From Flavobacteriaceae bacterium UBA4166 (GTDB taxonomy: Bacteria > Bacteroidota > Bacteroidia > Flavobacteriales > Flavobacteriaceae): DNA of 32,154 bases. The DNA lies in the NCBI GenBank assembly GCA_002379985.1, contig DFVG01000024.1, forward strand, positions 1 to 32,154, read 5' to 3'. Below are positions 1 through 7,355 of this stretch, piece after piece. A program made the translations under genes and the position numbers. The notes beneath the pieces are model-generated. The model saw nothing but the letters and a program-made list of their open reading frames with translations, made no database searches and was not told where the DNA came from. Numbering within the stretch: position 1 is the first letter of the stretch; each line of letters begins with the position of its first letter.

Positions 1-102
1 GCGGGATGCGCTAATCCAGCTGAGTAATCCATGATATACGTTGCGATTCATGTTAAAGTCATCCGAACGTTTCGCATGAAATGCAAGAGGTACTTTTCAA
101 AA

Positions 103-135
103 ATAAAAAAACCGAACCAAAGGTCCGGTTTTTTG
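103..135 (-). terminator. Rho-independent terminator of tRNA-Pro
   Basis: Read on the minus strand, directly after the tRNA-Pro 3' end, the sequence forms a nine-base-pair stem (AACCGGACC against GGTTCGGTT, one G-T wobble) with a three-base TTT loop, followed by a run of T. The other side of the stem also carries an A-run, so it could work from both directions. Its position immediately after the tRNA makes an intrinsic terminator the natural reading. Confidence 0.8.
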
Positions 136-210
136 TCGGGGTGGCAGGATTCGAACCTGCGACCTCCTGCTCCCAAAGCAGGCGCGATAACCGGGCTACG
201 CTACACCCCG
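136..210 (-). tRNA. tRNA-Pro(UGG)
   Basis: The reverse complement folds as a full cloverleaf: acceptor stem CGGGGTG/CACCCCG, anticodon stem CCTGC/GCAGG with loop TTTGGGA (anticodon TGG at 173-175), and T arm GCAGG-TTCGAAT-CCTGC. The discriminator base is A at 136. A 3' CCA is not encoded, so CCA would be added enzymatically. Small ORFs overlapping this stretch are translations of the tRNA and are not genes. Confidence 0.97.
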
Positions 211-299
211 CGATATTGCTTTTCCAAATGCGGCTGCAAATATCTGTTTTCAATATTCAAAAAACAAGCGAATCACAAGTTATTTTGAAATAAAAACAA

Positions 300-386
300 T
301 GGCGGAGAGACGGGGATTCGAACCCCGGCAACGCTTACGCGTTGACAGATTAGCAATCTGCTCCATTACCACTCTGGCACCTCTCC
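300..386 (-). tRNA. tRNA-Ser(GCU)
   Basis: The reverse complement gives a class II tRNA: acceptor stem GGAGAGG/TCTCTCC (one G-T pair), anticodon stem GCAGA/TCTGT with loop TTGCTAA (anticodon GCT at 352-354), a long variable arm CAACGC-GTAA-GCGTTG and T arm CGGGG-TTCGAAT-CCCCG. After discriminator G at 303 the DNA reads CCA at 302-300, so the 3' end may be gene-encoded, unlike the neighbouring tRNA-Pro. The extra arm is diagnostic of serine and the anticodon reads AGC/AGU codons. Confidence 0.97.
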
Positions 387-423
387 TTATCTATATAAGA
401 TCGTACGTTTTTAAACGCGGATG

Positions 424-455
424 CAAATGTAACTTTTTGTTCGAATACAAACAAA
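424..455 (-). promoter_or_regulatory. Predicted promoter of tRNA-Ser (and perhaps tRNA-Pro)
   Basis: On the minus strand TACATTTG (424-431) is an exact match to the Bacteroidota -7 box TAnnTTTG, and TTTG at 452-455 lies 20 bases upstream as a -33 box (TTTG is tandemly repeated here, at 448-459). The inferred start, near 417, leaves about 30 nt before the tRNA-Ser 5' end. No equally good box precedes tRNA-Pro (the nearest, GATATTTG, has a mismatch), so the two tRNAs may be cotranscribed. This is inferred from consensus only. Confidence 0.5.
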
Positions 456-496
456 CAAATAACTCCATTTTTAGTCAGACATTATTGCAGTAGCTA

Positions 497-1675
497 CTAT
501 GAAATTTTATCACATACAATAACGGTACGCTCCCCGTCTGCTAAGGTAGTAAAGAACAAATAAGTAGCACCTCCTTCTTTCAGTTTCCATTTTTTACGAA
601 TGGTGACCACAGATTCAGGGAAATTACGAGTAGTGATGTTGGCTTTTTTAAGATTGTTGAGACTTCGCATAGCTTTTTTGGAATAAGGAAACTGCTCAAT
701 AATTTTGAACGTTCTGCCGGGGAAATCAATCAGCTCTGCTCCTGTGAACAAGTGCGTGTTTGCTGCCAATTTGAAAAGATCAAAAGCTTCCGATAGATAA
801 CGATGGGCCCCAGATTTCATCAAGGCTGCATTGGGCTCATACAGATATTCCATGGGAGTAGAATAACGAGATGTACTTTCCGTATTCCAAAGGAATTTAA
901 ACGGAGTGCTATACGATGATAGCAGGTTTATGGAAACTACTTGAAGAAGATCATTTTTTGTATTTTCAATTTTCCACAATACTTCTTTAACCTCATTCTT
1001 AACGGCAACCACGTGAATTTCTGTTACCTTTTTTAGCGATTCAATGCCTACATTCAAATCTAACATAGGGGAAGTCTTTACCCACAATGTGTCACATCGT
1101 TTTAGTAAATAGTCAAGATGCTCGGGAACATTGGGTTCGCAATCTTCCAAAAAGAACACTTTCCCTTTACGGTCGTGCCGTCTTGATGGGTCAACATAGA
1201 TAACATCCACGTCTAAGGAGGCTATCTCTTCGAGTCCGTTGCCCTGCTTTACTTGTAAATTAGCAGCATTGAGAACGGTAGCATTATGCTTAGAAATTTC
1301 AGCAAGCCTAGCGTTGATCTCAAAACTGGTGGTTTCCAGGCTTGATTTTGAAAAACAGAAACTATCAACACCCCAACCTGCCGTGATATCGATAATGGTG
1401 TTTTCTTTCATCAAGGCAGCTTTATAGTTTGCCGTTACCTCAGAAGAGGTTTGCTCCAGATGAACTCGGGGAGGGTAGATAATTCCTTTAGAATTATACC
1501 AACTCGGTAATTTTGTTTCAATGCGTTTCCTTCCTTCTATTTGTTGCAGCAATTCTTGTATTGTAATGTCTGGGAACGGACTTCCCGCAAAGGCCAAGGC
1601 GCTGGAATCACCTTCAAATTGATGGATATAATCTTGAACTTCATCTCGTAGTAATGCCTTTGAAAATGCCGACAT
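497..1675 (-). CDS. THUMP-like class I SAM-dependent methyltransferase
   Basis: This is a 392-aa cytoplasmic protein. A glycine-containing SAM-binding motif I (DITAGWGVDSF, near residues 95-105) is followed about 60 residues later by VIYVDPSRR, resembling the catalytic DPP/DPSRR loop of RNA methyltransferases. The arrangement of N-terminal helical part, Rossmann core and C-terminal THUMP-like domain is that of Bacteroidota proteins annotated as 'THUMP-like domain-containing' methyltransferases. The substrate is unknown; an RNA base is likely from the family. The ATG at 1675 shares one base with the stop of the upstream permease (TAATG), which indicates translational coupling. It is the last gene of a four-gene minus-strand operon. 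I am confident in the methyltransferase fold and unsure of the target. Confidence 0.85.
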   Translation of the reverse strand: MSAFSKALLRDEVQDYIHQFEGDSSALAFAGSPFPDITIQELLQQIEGRKRIETKLPSWYNSKGIIYPPRVHLEQTSSEVTANYKAALMKENTIIDITAGWGVDSFCFSKSSLETTSFEINARLAEISKHNATVLNAANLQVKQGNGLEEIASLDVDVIYVDPSRRHDRKGKVFFLEDCEPNVPEHLDYLLKRCDTLWVKTSPMLDLNVGIESLKKVTEIHVVAVKNEVKEVLWKIENTKNDLLQVVSINLLSSYSTPFKFLWNTESTSRYSTPMEYLYEPNAALMKSGAHRYLSEAFDLFKLAANTHLFTGAELIDFPGRTFKIIEQFPYSKKAMRSLNNLKKANITTRNFPESVVTIRKKWKLKEGGATYLFFTTLADGERTVIVCDKIS

Positions 1676-2763
1676 TATAAATTCTTAGTGAGATGTTTCA
1701 CAATTTTATATTCGGAAAGAAATTCCTTTGAAATCACCTTAAGTGTTGTGTACACCGGTACGGCAAGAATCATTCCTGCGATTCCGAAGACAAAGCCTCC
1801 CATCAAGATGACTATAAAAATCTCAAGGGGATGGGAACGTACACTTTTTCCGAAGATAACAGGCTGACAAATAAGATTATCAAATAGCTGAGCGATGGAA
1901 TACCCTACTAATGTAATTATCAACAACGGAAGCAACTCTGTCGAAAAATCGGCGCCAAGGTTATTAGAGATCACTACTAACACCATCACAACGCTTCCCA
2001 AAAGGGGTCCCAAATAGGGTACAATGTTCAGAAACGCGCAGATAATAGCGATAGCTAACGAGTTACTAATGTCCAAATAGAGGAGGAGCACCGTATAGAA
2101 TAGTGTTAGAATCATTATTTGTAATAACAACCCCATAAAATAGCGCGAAAGGAGTTCTTTTACCTTGTCTAACACGCGTAAGAATCGTATTTCCTTTCCG
2201 GGTTTGGCGAAAATAGTCACCGCATTGGTTACAATCTCATCATCTTTCAGAAGAAAAAAGGAAATAAATAATACCGAGAGTAAACCGATCACAAAGCCGC
2301 CTAAGTTTCCGAAGAAAATATCGATAAAACTAGGGATGATTTCTAAATTGAAATTTTGCACATAACTCGTATCCTTTATGGCTTCTACAATATCTAGTTG
2401 TTGCACCCCTAAATAATCACTGGCTTGAATATTTAATTCATTCAAGTCTTTTTTGACAAGTCGAAAATCAATTTCTGAAATATTCTTGCTTTGCTGCACA
2501 ATGATAGGAACAAAAATGTATAGAAGTCCGACGATCGCTAACATCACCACCAATAAGGTCGTTAGTGAAGAAAGGGTACGGTGGAATTTCAATTTTTCCT
2601 GTAAGAAAAGTACCATGGGGCGACACAATAAGGCGATAAAGGACGCAATCCCAATATAAAGAATAAGTGCTTTGATCTTGATAAGCAACCAAATAAGGAT
2701 CACTCCCCCTAGCAAGATGCCAATGGCTTTAAGGATTCCGAATGTTATGGCTTTTGCATTCAC
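1675..2763 (-). CDS. AI-2E family transporter (PerM/TqsA-like permease)
   Basis: This is a 362-aa polytopic membrane protein with the family layout: two to three N-terminal membrane helices, a soluble segment of about 90 residues (roughly 75-150), then five hydrophobic helices. A conserved-looking stretch (NIVPYLGPLLGS, about residue 245) and the glycine-rich C-terminal helix region (GGFVFGIAGMILAVPVY) fit PF01594. Family members export autoinducer-2 or act as ion/proton antiporters, and function cannot be told from sequence. The start is GTG at 2763, with no nearby in-frame ATG, 31 nt after the trmH stop. The end overlaps the next gene by one base. Confidence 0.9.
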   Translation of the reverse strand: MNAKAITFGILKAIGILLGGVILIWLLIKIKALILYIGIASFIALLCRPMVLFLQEKLKFHRTLSSLTTLLVVMLAIVGLLYIFVPIIVQQSKNISEIDFRLVKKDLNELNIQASDYLGVQQLDIVEAIKDTSYVQNFNLEIIPSFIDIFFGNLGGFVIGLLSVLFISFFLLKDDEIVTNAVTIFAKPGKEIRFLRVLDKVKELLSRYFMGLLLQIMILTLFYTVLLLYLDISNSLAIAIICAFLNIVPYLGPLLGSVVMVLVVISNNLGADFSTELLPLLIITLVGYSIAQLFDNLICQPVIFGKSVRSHPLEIFIVILMGGFVFGIAGMILAVPVYTTLKVISKEFLSEYKIVKHLTKNL

Positions 2764-2794
2764 AGTCTAAAGATACCTAAATCTGTACTGCGAA

Positions 2795-3301
2795 TTACAA
2801 ATCTTTTGTTAAGGCATAGAGGGCGATCGCCGCTGCCTGAGTGACATTCATGCTACTATTGGCGCCTAACATATTAATATGGAAACAGTTATCCACAAGT
2901 GACAATACAGGTTTGGAAACGCCATGTTGCTCGTTTCCTACGATCAAAACTACTTCCTGATGATCTAAAACCGGTAATTGCTGTAAAGGAATGCTTGTGG
3001 TAGTGATTTCCAAAGCATAAATCGGAGTAGCTTTTTCTTTAAAAGAATTTATAATTTCTAAAGAGGCTACTTCAGAAGAATAAGGGACCGTCCCCATCGT
3101 ACCGCGTGCTGTGCGCTTAAGGCGTTCTGAATTAAAATTGATTTGCGCATCGCAAAAATATAAATGACAAACACCGAAGGCTTCGGCCAAACGGAAGAGC
3201 CCTCCAACATTGGCAGGAGATTTCACGCCATCACAAAGGAGATGGATCCCCGAAGATCGCACTGAAAACGGCACTTCGTCATGCGTGGTTTGTCGTGCCA
3301 T
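2795..3301 (-). CDS. TrmH/SpoU-family RNA 2'-O-methyltransferase
   Basis: This is a 168-aa SPOUT-fold enzyme. The SpoU motifs are visible: motif 1 around SPANVGGLFRLAEAFG (near residue 25-40), motif 2 IVGNEQHGVS and motif 3 NMLGANSSMNVTQAAAIALY, the knotted SAM site. The family 2'-O-methylates ribose in tRNA or rRNA; the exact target is not readable here. A longer in-frame extension back to 3406 exists but lies entirely inside the DUF4159 gene. I chose the ATG at 3301 because it sits 4 nt after that gene's stop (3306-3308) and gives a normal length for compact single-domain members. It is an operon partner of the permease downstream. Confidence 0.88.
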   Translation of the reverse strand: MARQTTHDEVPFSVRSSGIHLLCDGVKSPANVGGLFRLAEAFGVCHLYFCDAQINFNSERLKRTARGTMGTVPYSSEVASLEIINSFKEKATPIYALEITTTSIPLQQLPVLDHQEVVLIVGNEQHGVSKPVLSLVDNCFHINMLGANSSMNVTQAAAIALYALTKDL

Positions 3302-3305
3302 TTCA

Positions 3306-3947
3306 TTAATATTCGAAAGCGTATTTGATGATATTGGCGCCCATTTGCAATGCTTTTCTGCGTACTTCAGGAGGGTCGTTGTGGATTTCAGGACTTTCCC
3401 AACCATCGCCTAAATCACTTTCAAACGTGTAGAGCAGCACTAACCGACCTTCTATAGTAATCCCAAATGCTTGCGGACGTTGATTATCGTGTTCATGGAT
3501 TTTTGGTAGACCGTTAGGGAAGGGGAAAGCATACGAAAATATGGCATGATTCCCCGGAAGTTCAATTAGTTCTTGATCTGGAAACAATTTATCAATCTCT
3601 TTGCGCACGTAGGTATCCATGCCGTAATTATCATCAATATGAAGAAAACCACCGCTTAATAAATAGTTACGCATATTTTCTACATCTTCAGAAGAAAAAA
3701 ACACATTTCCGTGGCCCGTCATGTGCACATAGGGATAATCAAAAAGGTCAACGCTAGAAGGCGTTACTGAAGCTACCGTAGCGTCTATCGCGGTGTTAAT
3801 TTCTTGATTGCAAAACGTTGCAAGGTTTGGAAGTGCTGTTGGATTACTATACCAATCTCCTCCGCCACCATATTGAAGCACAGCGATCTGCTGTGCCGTA
3901 AGCGTGGTAGTGAAAGAAAATAGTAGGATAAAAATGAAATTCCGCAT
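3306..3947 (-). CDS. DUF4159 domain exported protein
   Basis: About 213 aa with a clear N-terminal signal peptide (MRNFIFILLFSFTTTLTAQ) and then the DUF4159 body. Visible landmarks are GGGGDWYSNPTALPNL, YVHMTGHGNVFFSSEDVENMR, GGFLHIDDNYGMD and FESDLGDGWES. The fold is related to class I glutamine-amidotransferase-like/trehalose-utilisation domains, but the function is unknown. The region after the signal suggests a periplasmic location. A TTG at 3953 is also possible; I prefer the ATG at 3947 because it opens directly into the signal peptide. It is the first gene of the minus-strand operon with trmH. In Bacteroidota DUF4159 proteins often occur near MoxR/DUF58 clusters, which are absent here. 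Confidence 0.88.
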   Translation of the reverse strand: MRNFIFILLFSFTTTLTAQQIAVLQYGGGGDWYSNPTALPNLATFCNQEINTAIDATVASVTPSSVDLFDYPYVHMTGHGNVFFSSEDVENMRNYLLSGGFLHIDDNYGMDTYVRKEIDKLFPDQELIELPGNHAIFSYAFPFPNGLPKIHEHDNQRPQAFGITIEGRLVLLYTFESDLGDGWESPEIHNDPPEVRRKALQMGANIIKYAFEY

Positions 3948-3981
3948 CCTCAAAAATACGAATCTTCGAAGAAAGAACCGA

Positions 3982-4179
3982 CTAGAATATTTTATTAGTC
4001 ATTCTAATATGAAGTCCTTTGGTAAAATGATCCCAATCATTTTTAAGGTCAATGGTAGATTGTTCTGCCTTGTGATTTAGAAGACGATTTACTAAGGTAT
4101 CCATCTCTGCATCGGAAATGCCTTTTTGTTCTTTGAGCTTGGTAGGTTGAAAGGTGTACGGACCTGAGGATAAAAGCAT
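3982..4179 (-). CDS. Small hypothetical protein (65 aa)
   Basis: I do not recognise this ORF. It encodes a hydrophilic 65-aa protein with balanced composition, no signal peptide and no membrane segment. A helical middle (AEMDTLVNRLLNHKAEQS) is followed by DLKNDWDHF. It lies upstream of the DUF4159 gene on the same strand with a 34-nt gap, so it could be cotranscribed. The amino-acid composition looks protein-like rather than random, and no other gene explains this stretch, but a 65-codon ORF in a 380-nt gap is weak evidence. Confidence 0.4.
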   Translation of the reverse strand: MLLSSGPYTFQPTKLKEQKGISDAEMDTLVNRLLNHKAEQSTIDLKNDWDHFTKGLHIRMTNKIF

Positions 4180-4258
4180 ATTTCTTTGTTAGGTTGCATT
4201 GGGGATACAGCGGCAATGTAGTACAAAAATGCATTTAATCCAAAAAAACATACTCTTT

Positions 4259-4284
4259 AACGATATTATAACATAAATATCGTT
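4259..4284. repeat. Perfect 9-bp inverted repeat in a divergent intergenic region
   Basis: AACGATATT (4259-4267) and AATATCGTT (4276-4284) are exact reverse complements separated by 8 bp, so the two half-site centres are 17 bp apart. The repeat sits between the small minus-strand ORF (start 4179) and the DUF1223 gene (start 4334). The stem is A/T-rich, so a terminator is less convincing than a dimeric-regulator operator, although the right arm is followed by TTTTTG. No function is proven. Confidence 0.5.
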
Positions 4285-4333
4285 TTTGTAAGCTTTTCCT
4301 AACATTCCGACAAAAATTTGTAAACATGACTCA

Positions 4334-5086
4334 ATGATCCATTCATTTCTTTTGATTATTTCACTTCTTGCCACAAGTGTGCACACGGATAAAAAAACAG
4401 CAGTGTATGATGCAGATCTTGAAAACTCCCCAGTAGCTGTGGTTCAGTTATTTACTTCTCAGGGATGTAGTAGTTGTCCGCCTGCAGATGTATTACTTTC
4501 ACAAATCAAGGAAGATTTTAATAATGAAAACGTAGTCACATTATCATATCACGTGGATTATTGGAACCGATTGGGTTGGAAGGATCCCTACAGTGATGCA
4601 ATGTTTTCTGAATTACAATACCAATACAATACTGCATTCGGAAACCGTAGGGTATACACTCCTCAAGCTATTATCAATGGAAAAGAATATTATGTTGGTT
4701 CACGAAAACAAGCGCTTTATGATGCCATAAACAAACAGCTACAAACGTCTTCTTCCAATGGACTCCGCATACAATCTAAAGACAGCGGGAATGACGCGGT
4801 GACATTTCAATATACTATCGAAGGACCTTTACAAGATCGGACGCTGCATTTTTCGGTGGCGTTAGATCAACAAACTACAGCGGTAAAACGTGGGGAGAAT
4901 CGAGGAGAAAAACTTACGAATTCAAACATCGTGTTCGTTCAAAAAGACCTTAAACCAAACTCACGAAAAGGGGAATTTACGATTCAGATTCCCAAAAAAT
5001 ATCAACATACTTCAAATTGGGTACTTACCGGGTATGTGCAGGATCCTAAGATGATCATTCATGCGGCTCATCAAATCGTATTGTGA
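4334..5086 (+). CDS. DUF1223 thioredoxin-like exported protein
   Basis: A 250-aa protein with a short hydrophobic N-terminus (about residues 2-17) consistent with an export signal. The thioredoxin-like start FTSQGCSSCPPAD carries a CxxC pair at C45/C48, the only catalytic-looking cysteines. It is followed by LSYHVDYWNRLGWKDPYSD and RVYTPQAIINGKEYYVG, typical of DUF1223. The C-terminal part (about 145-250) looks beta-rich and fits the family's immunoglobulin-like segment. A redox or disulfide role in the periplasm is inferred from the CxxC; the substrate is unknown. It stands alone: the next gene on the strand begins 163 bp later and has its own leader. The ATG at 4334 is the first in-frame start that keeps the signal. 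Confidence 0.88.
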   Translation: MIHSFLLIISLLATSVHTDKKTAVYDADLENSPVAVVQLFTSQGCSSCPPADVLLSQIKEDFNNENVVTLSYHVDYWNRLGWKDPYSDAMFSELQYQYNTAFGNRRVYTPQAIINGKEYYVGSRKQALYDAINKQLQTSSSNGLRIQSKDSGNDAVTFQYTIEGPLQDRTLHFSVALDQQTTAVKRGENRGEKLTNSNIVFVQKDLKPNSRKGEFTIQIPKKYQHTSNWVLTGYVQDPKMIIHAAHQIVL

Positions 5087-5249
5087 TAAGTTACTGAAAT
5101 TTAAGTAATTACACTTACTTCTTTTGGCGTGCAACCTTTATTCTCAAGCGTAAGCATAAAAAATAGTAAAGTAAATTTTTATCGGGACGGACCTATCCGC
5201 TTTCTTTTTACTGGGAGGTATCGTACATTTAGAGGAAAGAACCAACCTC

Positions 5250-6647
5250 TTGAAATCTAATTACTATTTAATATTAATTGTCTTTTTAATCGGACTTGTA
5301 CATGTAGCGTCAGCACAAAATGAAACTACAAGCGCCGAACTTCGAGCCAAAGCTATAGAAGCTGCGCAACAAGAGGATGCAACCACGGCAGCATATTACT
5401 TGGATGCTTATATTAAGGAGTCTCTTGACATCGCTGCCATTCAAAATGGTGCGTTTAATTCGGTTAGAGATATTCCCCCGTTTACTTCTATCAACAAAAC
5501 CTATCAAACGAACCTTTCTTGGGGACCTAGTCTCTACATCTATGCCGGACTCATTGGCTTCTTCATCGTGATGCTCTTTTCGTTTCAGCGGAAAATAGAT
5601 CGTGTATCGAACATTTTATTAAGTTCACTCATCTTTATACACTCTTTCTTTATCATTCATGTAGGATTACATTACATGAATTACAACCTATATGCACCTC
5701 ACACGTACTCCATGTCAACGGTATTCGCTTTTTTATATGGACCCTTATTTTATTTCTATTTTAAGCGTATCAAAACAGGCTATTCGTTTCGTTGGAGGGA
5801 TTTAGTACATCTTCTTCCAACCCTACTATTACTTATATATTTCATTCCTATATATCTCCTTCCTGCGGAAGAAAAATTAAAAATTATGCTCGGTGTAGGA
5901 ATTTATCCTGATCGACAGTATGGACTAGAAATTTCTTTCGGAAAAATGATCTCTTTGATCACATATGTATTTTTTACCGTATTGTTATTTCTGAAGCACA
6001 AAAACAAAATTGAAAACCCCGAGTACCGCCCAATTTTCCTTTGGCAACGAAATATCGTCATGTTTATGGTATGCTTCACCATGCTCTATTCGGTATACAT
6101 GCTCTTGTTGGTAAATTATAGTTCTCCGAGCATCATGTTCCACCTGCAGCTTATCACGCTTTCTTCTTTTGTAGTATACGCGGCCTATGTAGCCTTCACC
6201 AACCCGAAAACCTTATTAGGGTATCAATTAGAAGCTTCGTTTTTAAAATATAAGAATTCTGGGCTAACCACATCCTATTCCATCGAATTGAAAGAAGCAT
6301 TAATTGATCTGTTAGAGCGTGAAAGGATTTACAGAGACAATGAACTCAGTTTAAATTCATTAGCTGATCGGTTAGGCACCACCCGCCATAGCGCTTCCCA
6401 GATCATTAATGAACATTTTGACCTGAACTTTTTCGAACTGATCAATCAATACCGCATTGAAGATGCCATGAAACAATTCGAAGAGGATGTCGCAGGAGAT
6501 AAAAATATTATCGACATCGCTTATGCGGTAGGGTATAACAACAAGGCAACGTTCAATAAATCTTTTAAAAAAATGAACGATATGACGCCTTCACAATATC
6601 GGAAACAACTTAAAAAAAAAGTCCTTGAAGTAGTCGCTACTGGTTGA
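5250..6647 (+). CDS. 7TM membrane-bound AraC-family transcriptional regulator
   Basis: A 465-aa sensor-regulator on one chain. Residues 1-22 form a signal peptide, and 23-90 are a short extracytoplasmic, helix-rich segment with a TPR-like look (AELRAKAIEAAQ). Seven hydrophobic helices follow at roughly 95-112, 120-142, 156-171, 184-204, 233-248, 268-289 and 295-316. An AraC-type double helix-turn-helix occupies 350-455 (LSLNSLADRLGTTRHSASQIIN, then DIAYAVGYNNKATFNKSFKK and MTPSQYRKQ). With N-out and seven spans, the DNA-binding domain ends up in the cytoplasm, which is consistent. The start is TTG at 5250; no ATG precedes the first membrane helix, so TTG is needed to retain the signal peptide. 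The last 11 nt overlap the convergent rsmE. Ligand and target genes are unknown. Confidence 0.85.
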   Translation: MKSNYYLILIVFLIGLVHVASAQNETTSAELRAKAIEAAQQEDATTAAYYLDAYIKESLDIAAIQNGAFNSVRDIPPFTSINKTYQTNLSWGPSLYIYAGLIGFFIVMLFSFQRKIDRVSNILLSSLIFIHSFFIIHVGLHYMNYNLYAPHTYSMSTVFAFLYGPLFYFYFKRIKTGYSFRWRDLVHLLPTLLLLIYFIPIYLLPAEEKLKIMLGVGIYPDRQYGLEISFGKMISLITYVFFTVLLFLKHKNKIENPEYRPIFLWQRNIVMFMVCFTMLYSVYMLLLVNYSSPSIMFHLQLITLSSFVVYAAYVAFTNPKTLLGYQLEASFLKYKNSGLTTSYSIELKEALIDLLERERIYRDNELSLNSLADRLGTTRHSASQIINEHFDLNFFELINQYRIEDAMKQFEEDVAGDKNIIDIAYAVGYNNKATFNKSFKKMNDMTPSQYRKQLKKKVLEVVATG

Positions 6648-7347
6648 TCATCGCCACACTATGGCAGGCTGCAATAGCGGCTGTTTCTGTACGCAAACGA
6701 TACGTTCCCAGATCAATAAATTGAAAATTCTCTTGAGCAGCCATTGCAATTTCTTCGGAAGAAAAATCACCTTCGGGTCCGATGGCAATTACTACCGAAT
6801 CGTTAGGTTGTACCAAGGTTTTTAAAAGATGCTTGGTTCCCGGTTCGCAATGCGCCAAAAATCGCTTGCATTCGCTATGCTTCTGTTGCTGAAGAAATGT
6901 TGAAAAAGATACCGCCTCATTGAGCTTCGGCAAAAAAGTGCGCAAGGATTGCTTCATCGCGCTTAGCAAGATTTTTTCGTAGCGTTCTGGTTTAATCGTC
7001 TTCCTTTCGCTATGCTCGCAGTAAATTGGAGTAATTTCTGTAATTCCGATCTCTGTTGCCTTCTCTAAGAACCATTCAAATCGATCATTCAACTTTGTTG
7101 GAGCAACGGCCATATGAAGTGAATAGGGTAGTGGCGACTGTTCTTCGGAAGTGAGAATCTGCCCGTAACATTGTTTCGGTGATACCTCGTTTAATTCTGC
7201 CGTAACTAGAAGTCCGTTACCATTCGTTATATGAATTTCGTCCCCCCGTTTTTTCCGCAATACTTTGAAGAGATGCCTACTTTCTTCTTTTCCGAAGGAA
7301 ACATCAGTATCAGAAACCAATAAATCAGGATGATAAAAGAGCTGCAT
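6637..7347 (-). CDS. rsmE: 16S rRNA (uracil1498-N3)-methyltransferase RsmE
   Basis: This 236-aa protein has the usual RsmE length. The N-terminal PUA-like part carries a variant of the family 'H..VLR' signature (ESRHLFKVLRKKRGDEIHITNG, near residues 23-44). The SPOUT knot follows with KATEIGITEITPI, SERKTIKPERYEKILLSAMKQS, IGPEGDFSSEEI (SAM loop) and LGTYRLRTETAAIAA. It methylates N3 of U1498 in helix 44 of 16S rRNA in the assembled 30S subunit. The ATG at 7347 is 8 nt after the tsaD stop, so the two form an operon. The 3' end runs 11 nt into the convergent AraC gene, leaving no room for a terminator between them. Confidence 0.96.
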   Translation of the reverse strand: MQLFYHPDLLVSDTDVSFGKEESRHLFKVLRKKRGDEIHITNGNGLLVTAELNEVSPKQCYGQILTSEEQSPLPYSLHMAVAPTKLNDRFEWFLEKATEIGITEITPIYCEHSERKTIKPERYEKILLSAMKQSLRTFLPKLNEAVSFSTFLQQQKHSECKRFLAHCEPGTKHLLKTLVQPNDSVVIAIGPEGDFSSEEIAMAAQENFQFIDLGTYRLRTETAAIAACHSVAMINQ

Positions 7348-7355
7348 AGTCGATA

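Noticed and set aside
31..493. Several small ORFs over the tRNA genes (one begins MAERRGFEPRQRL, another contains GFEPATSC)
   Set aside because: They are translations of the tRNA sequences, a well-known source of false genes.
3301..3406. N-terminal extension of the TrmH-family protein
   Set aside because: The stretch lies inside the DUF4159 coding sequence; the ATG at 3301 right after its stop is a better start.
3951..3958. TATTTTTG on the minus strand as a promoter of the DUF4159 gene
   Set aside because: It matches TAnnTTTG but lies only 3 nt before the ATG, so it would need a leaderless transcript; probably chance.
5103..5120. AAGTAA-6-TTACTT hairpin followed by CTTTT after the DUF1223 gene
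   Set aside because: The stem is only six A/T-rich pairs and the T-run is short, too weak to call a terminator.
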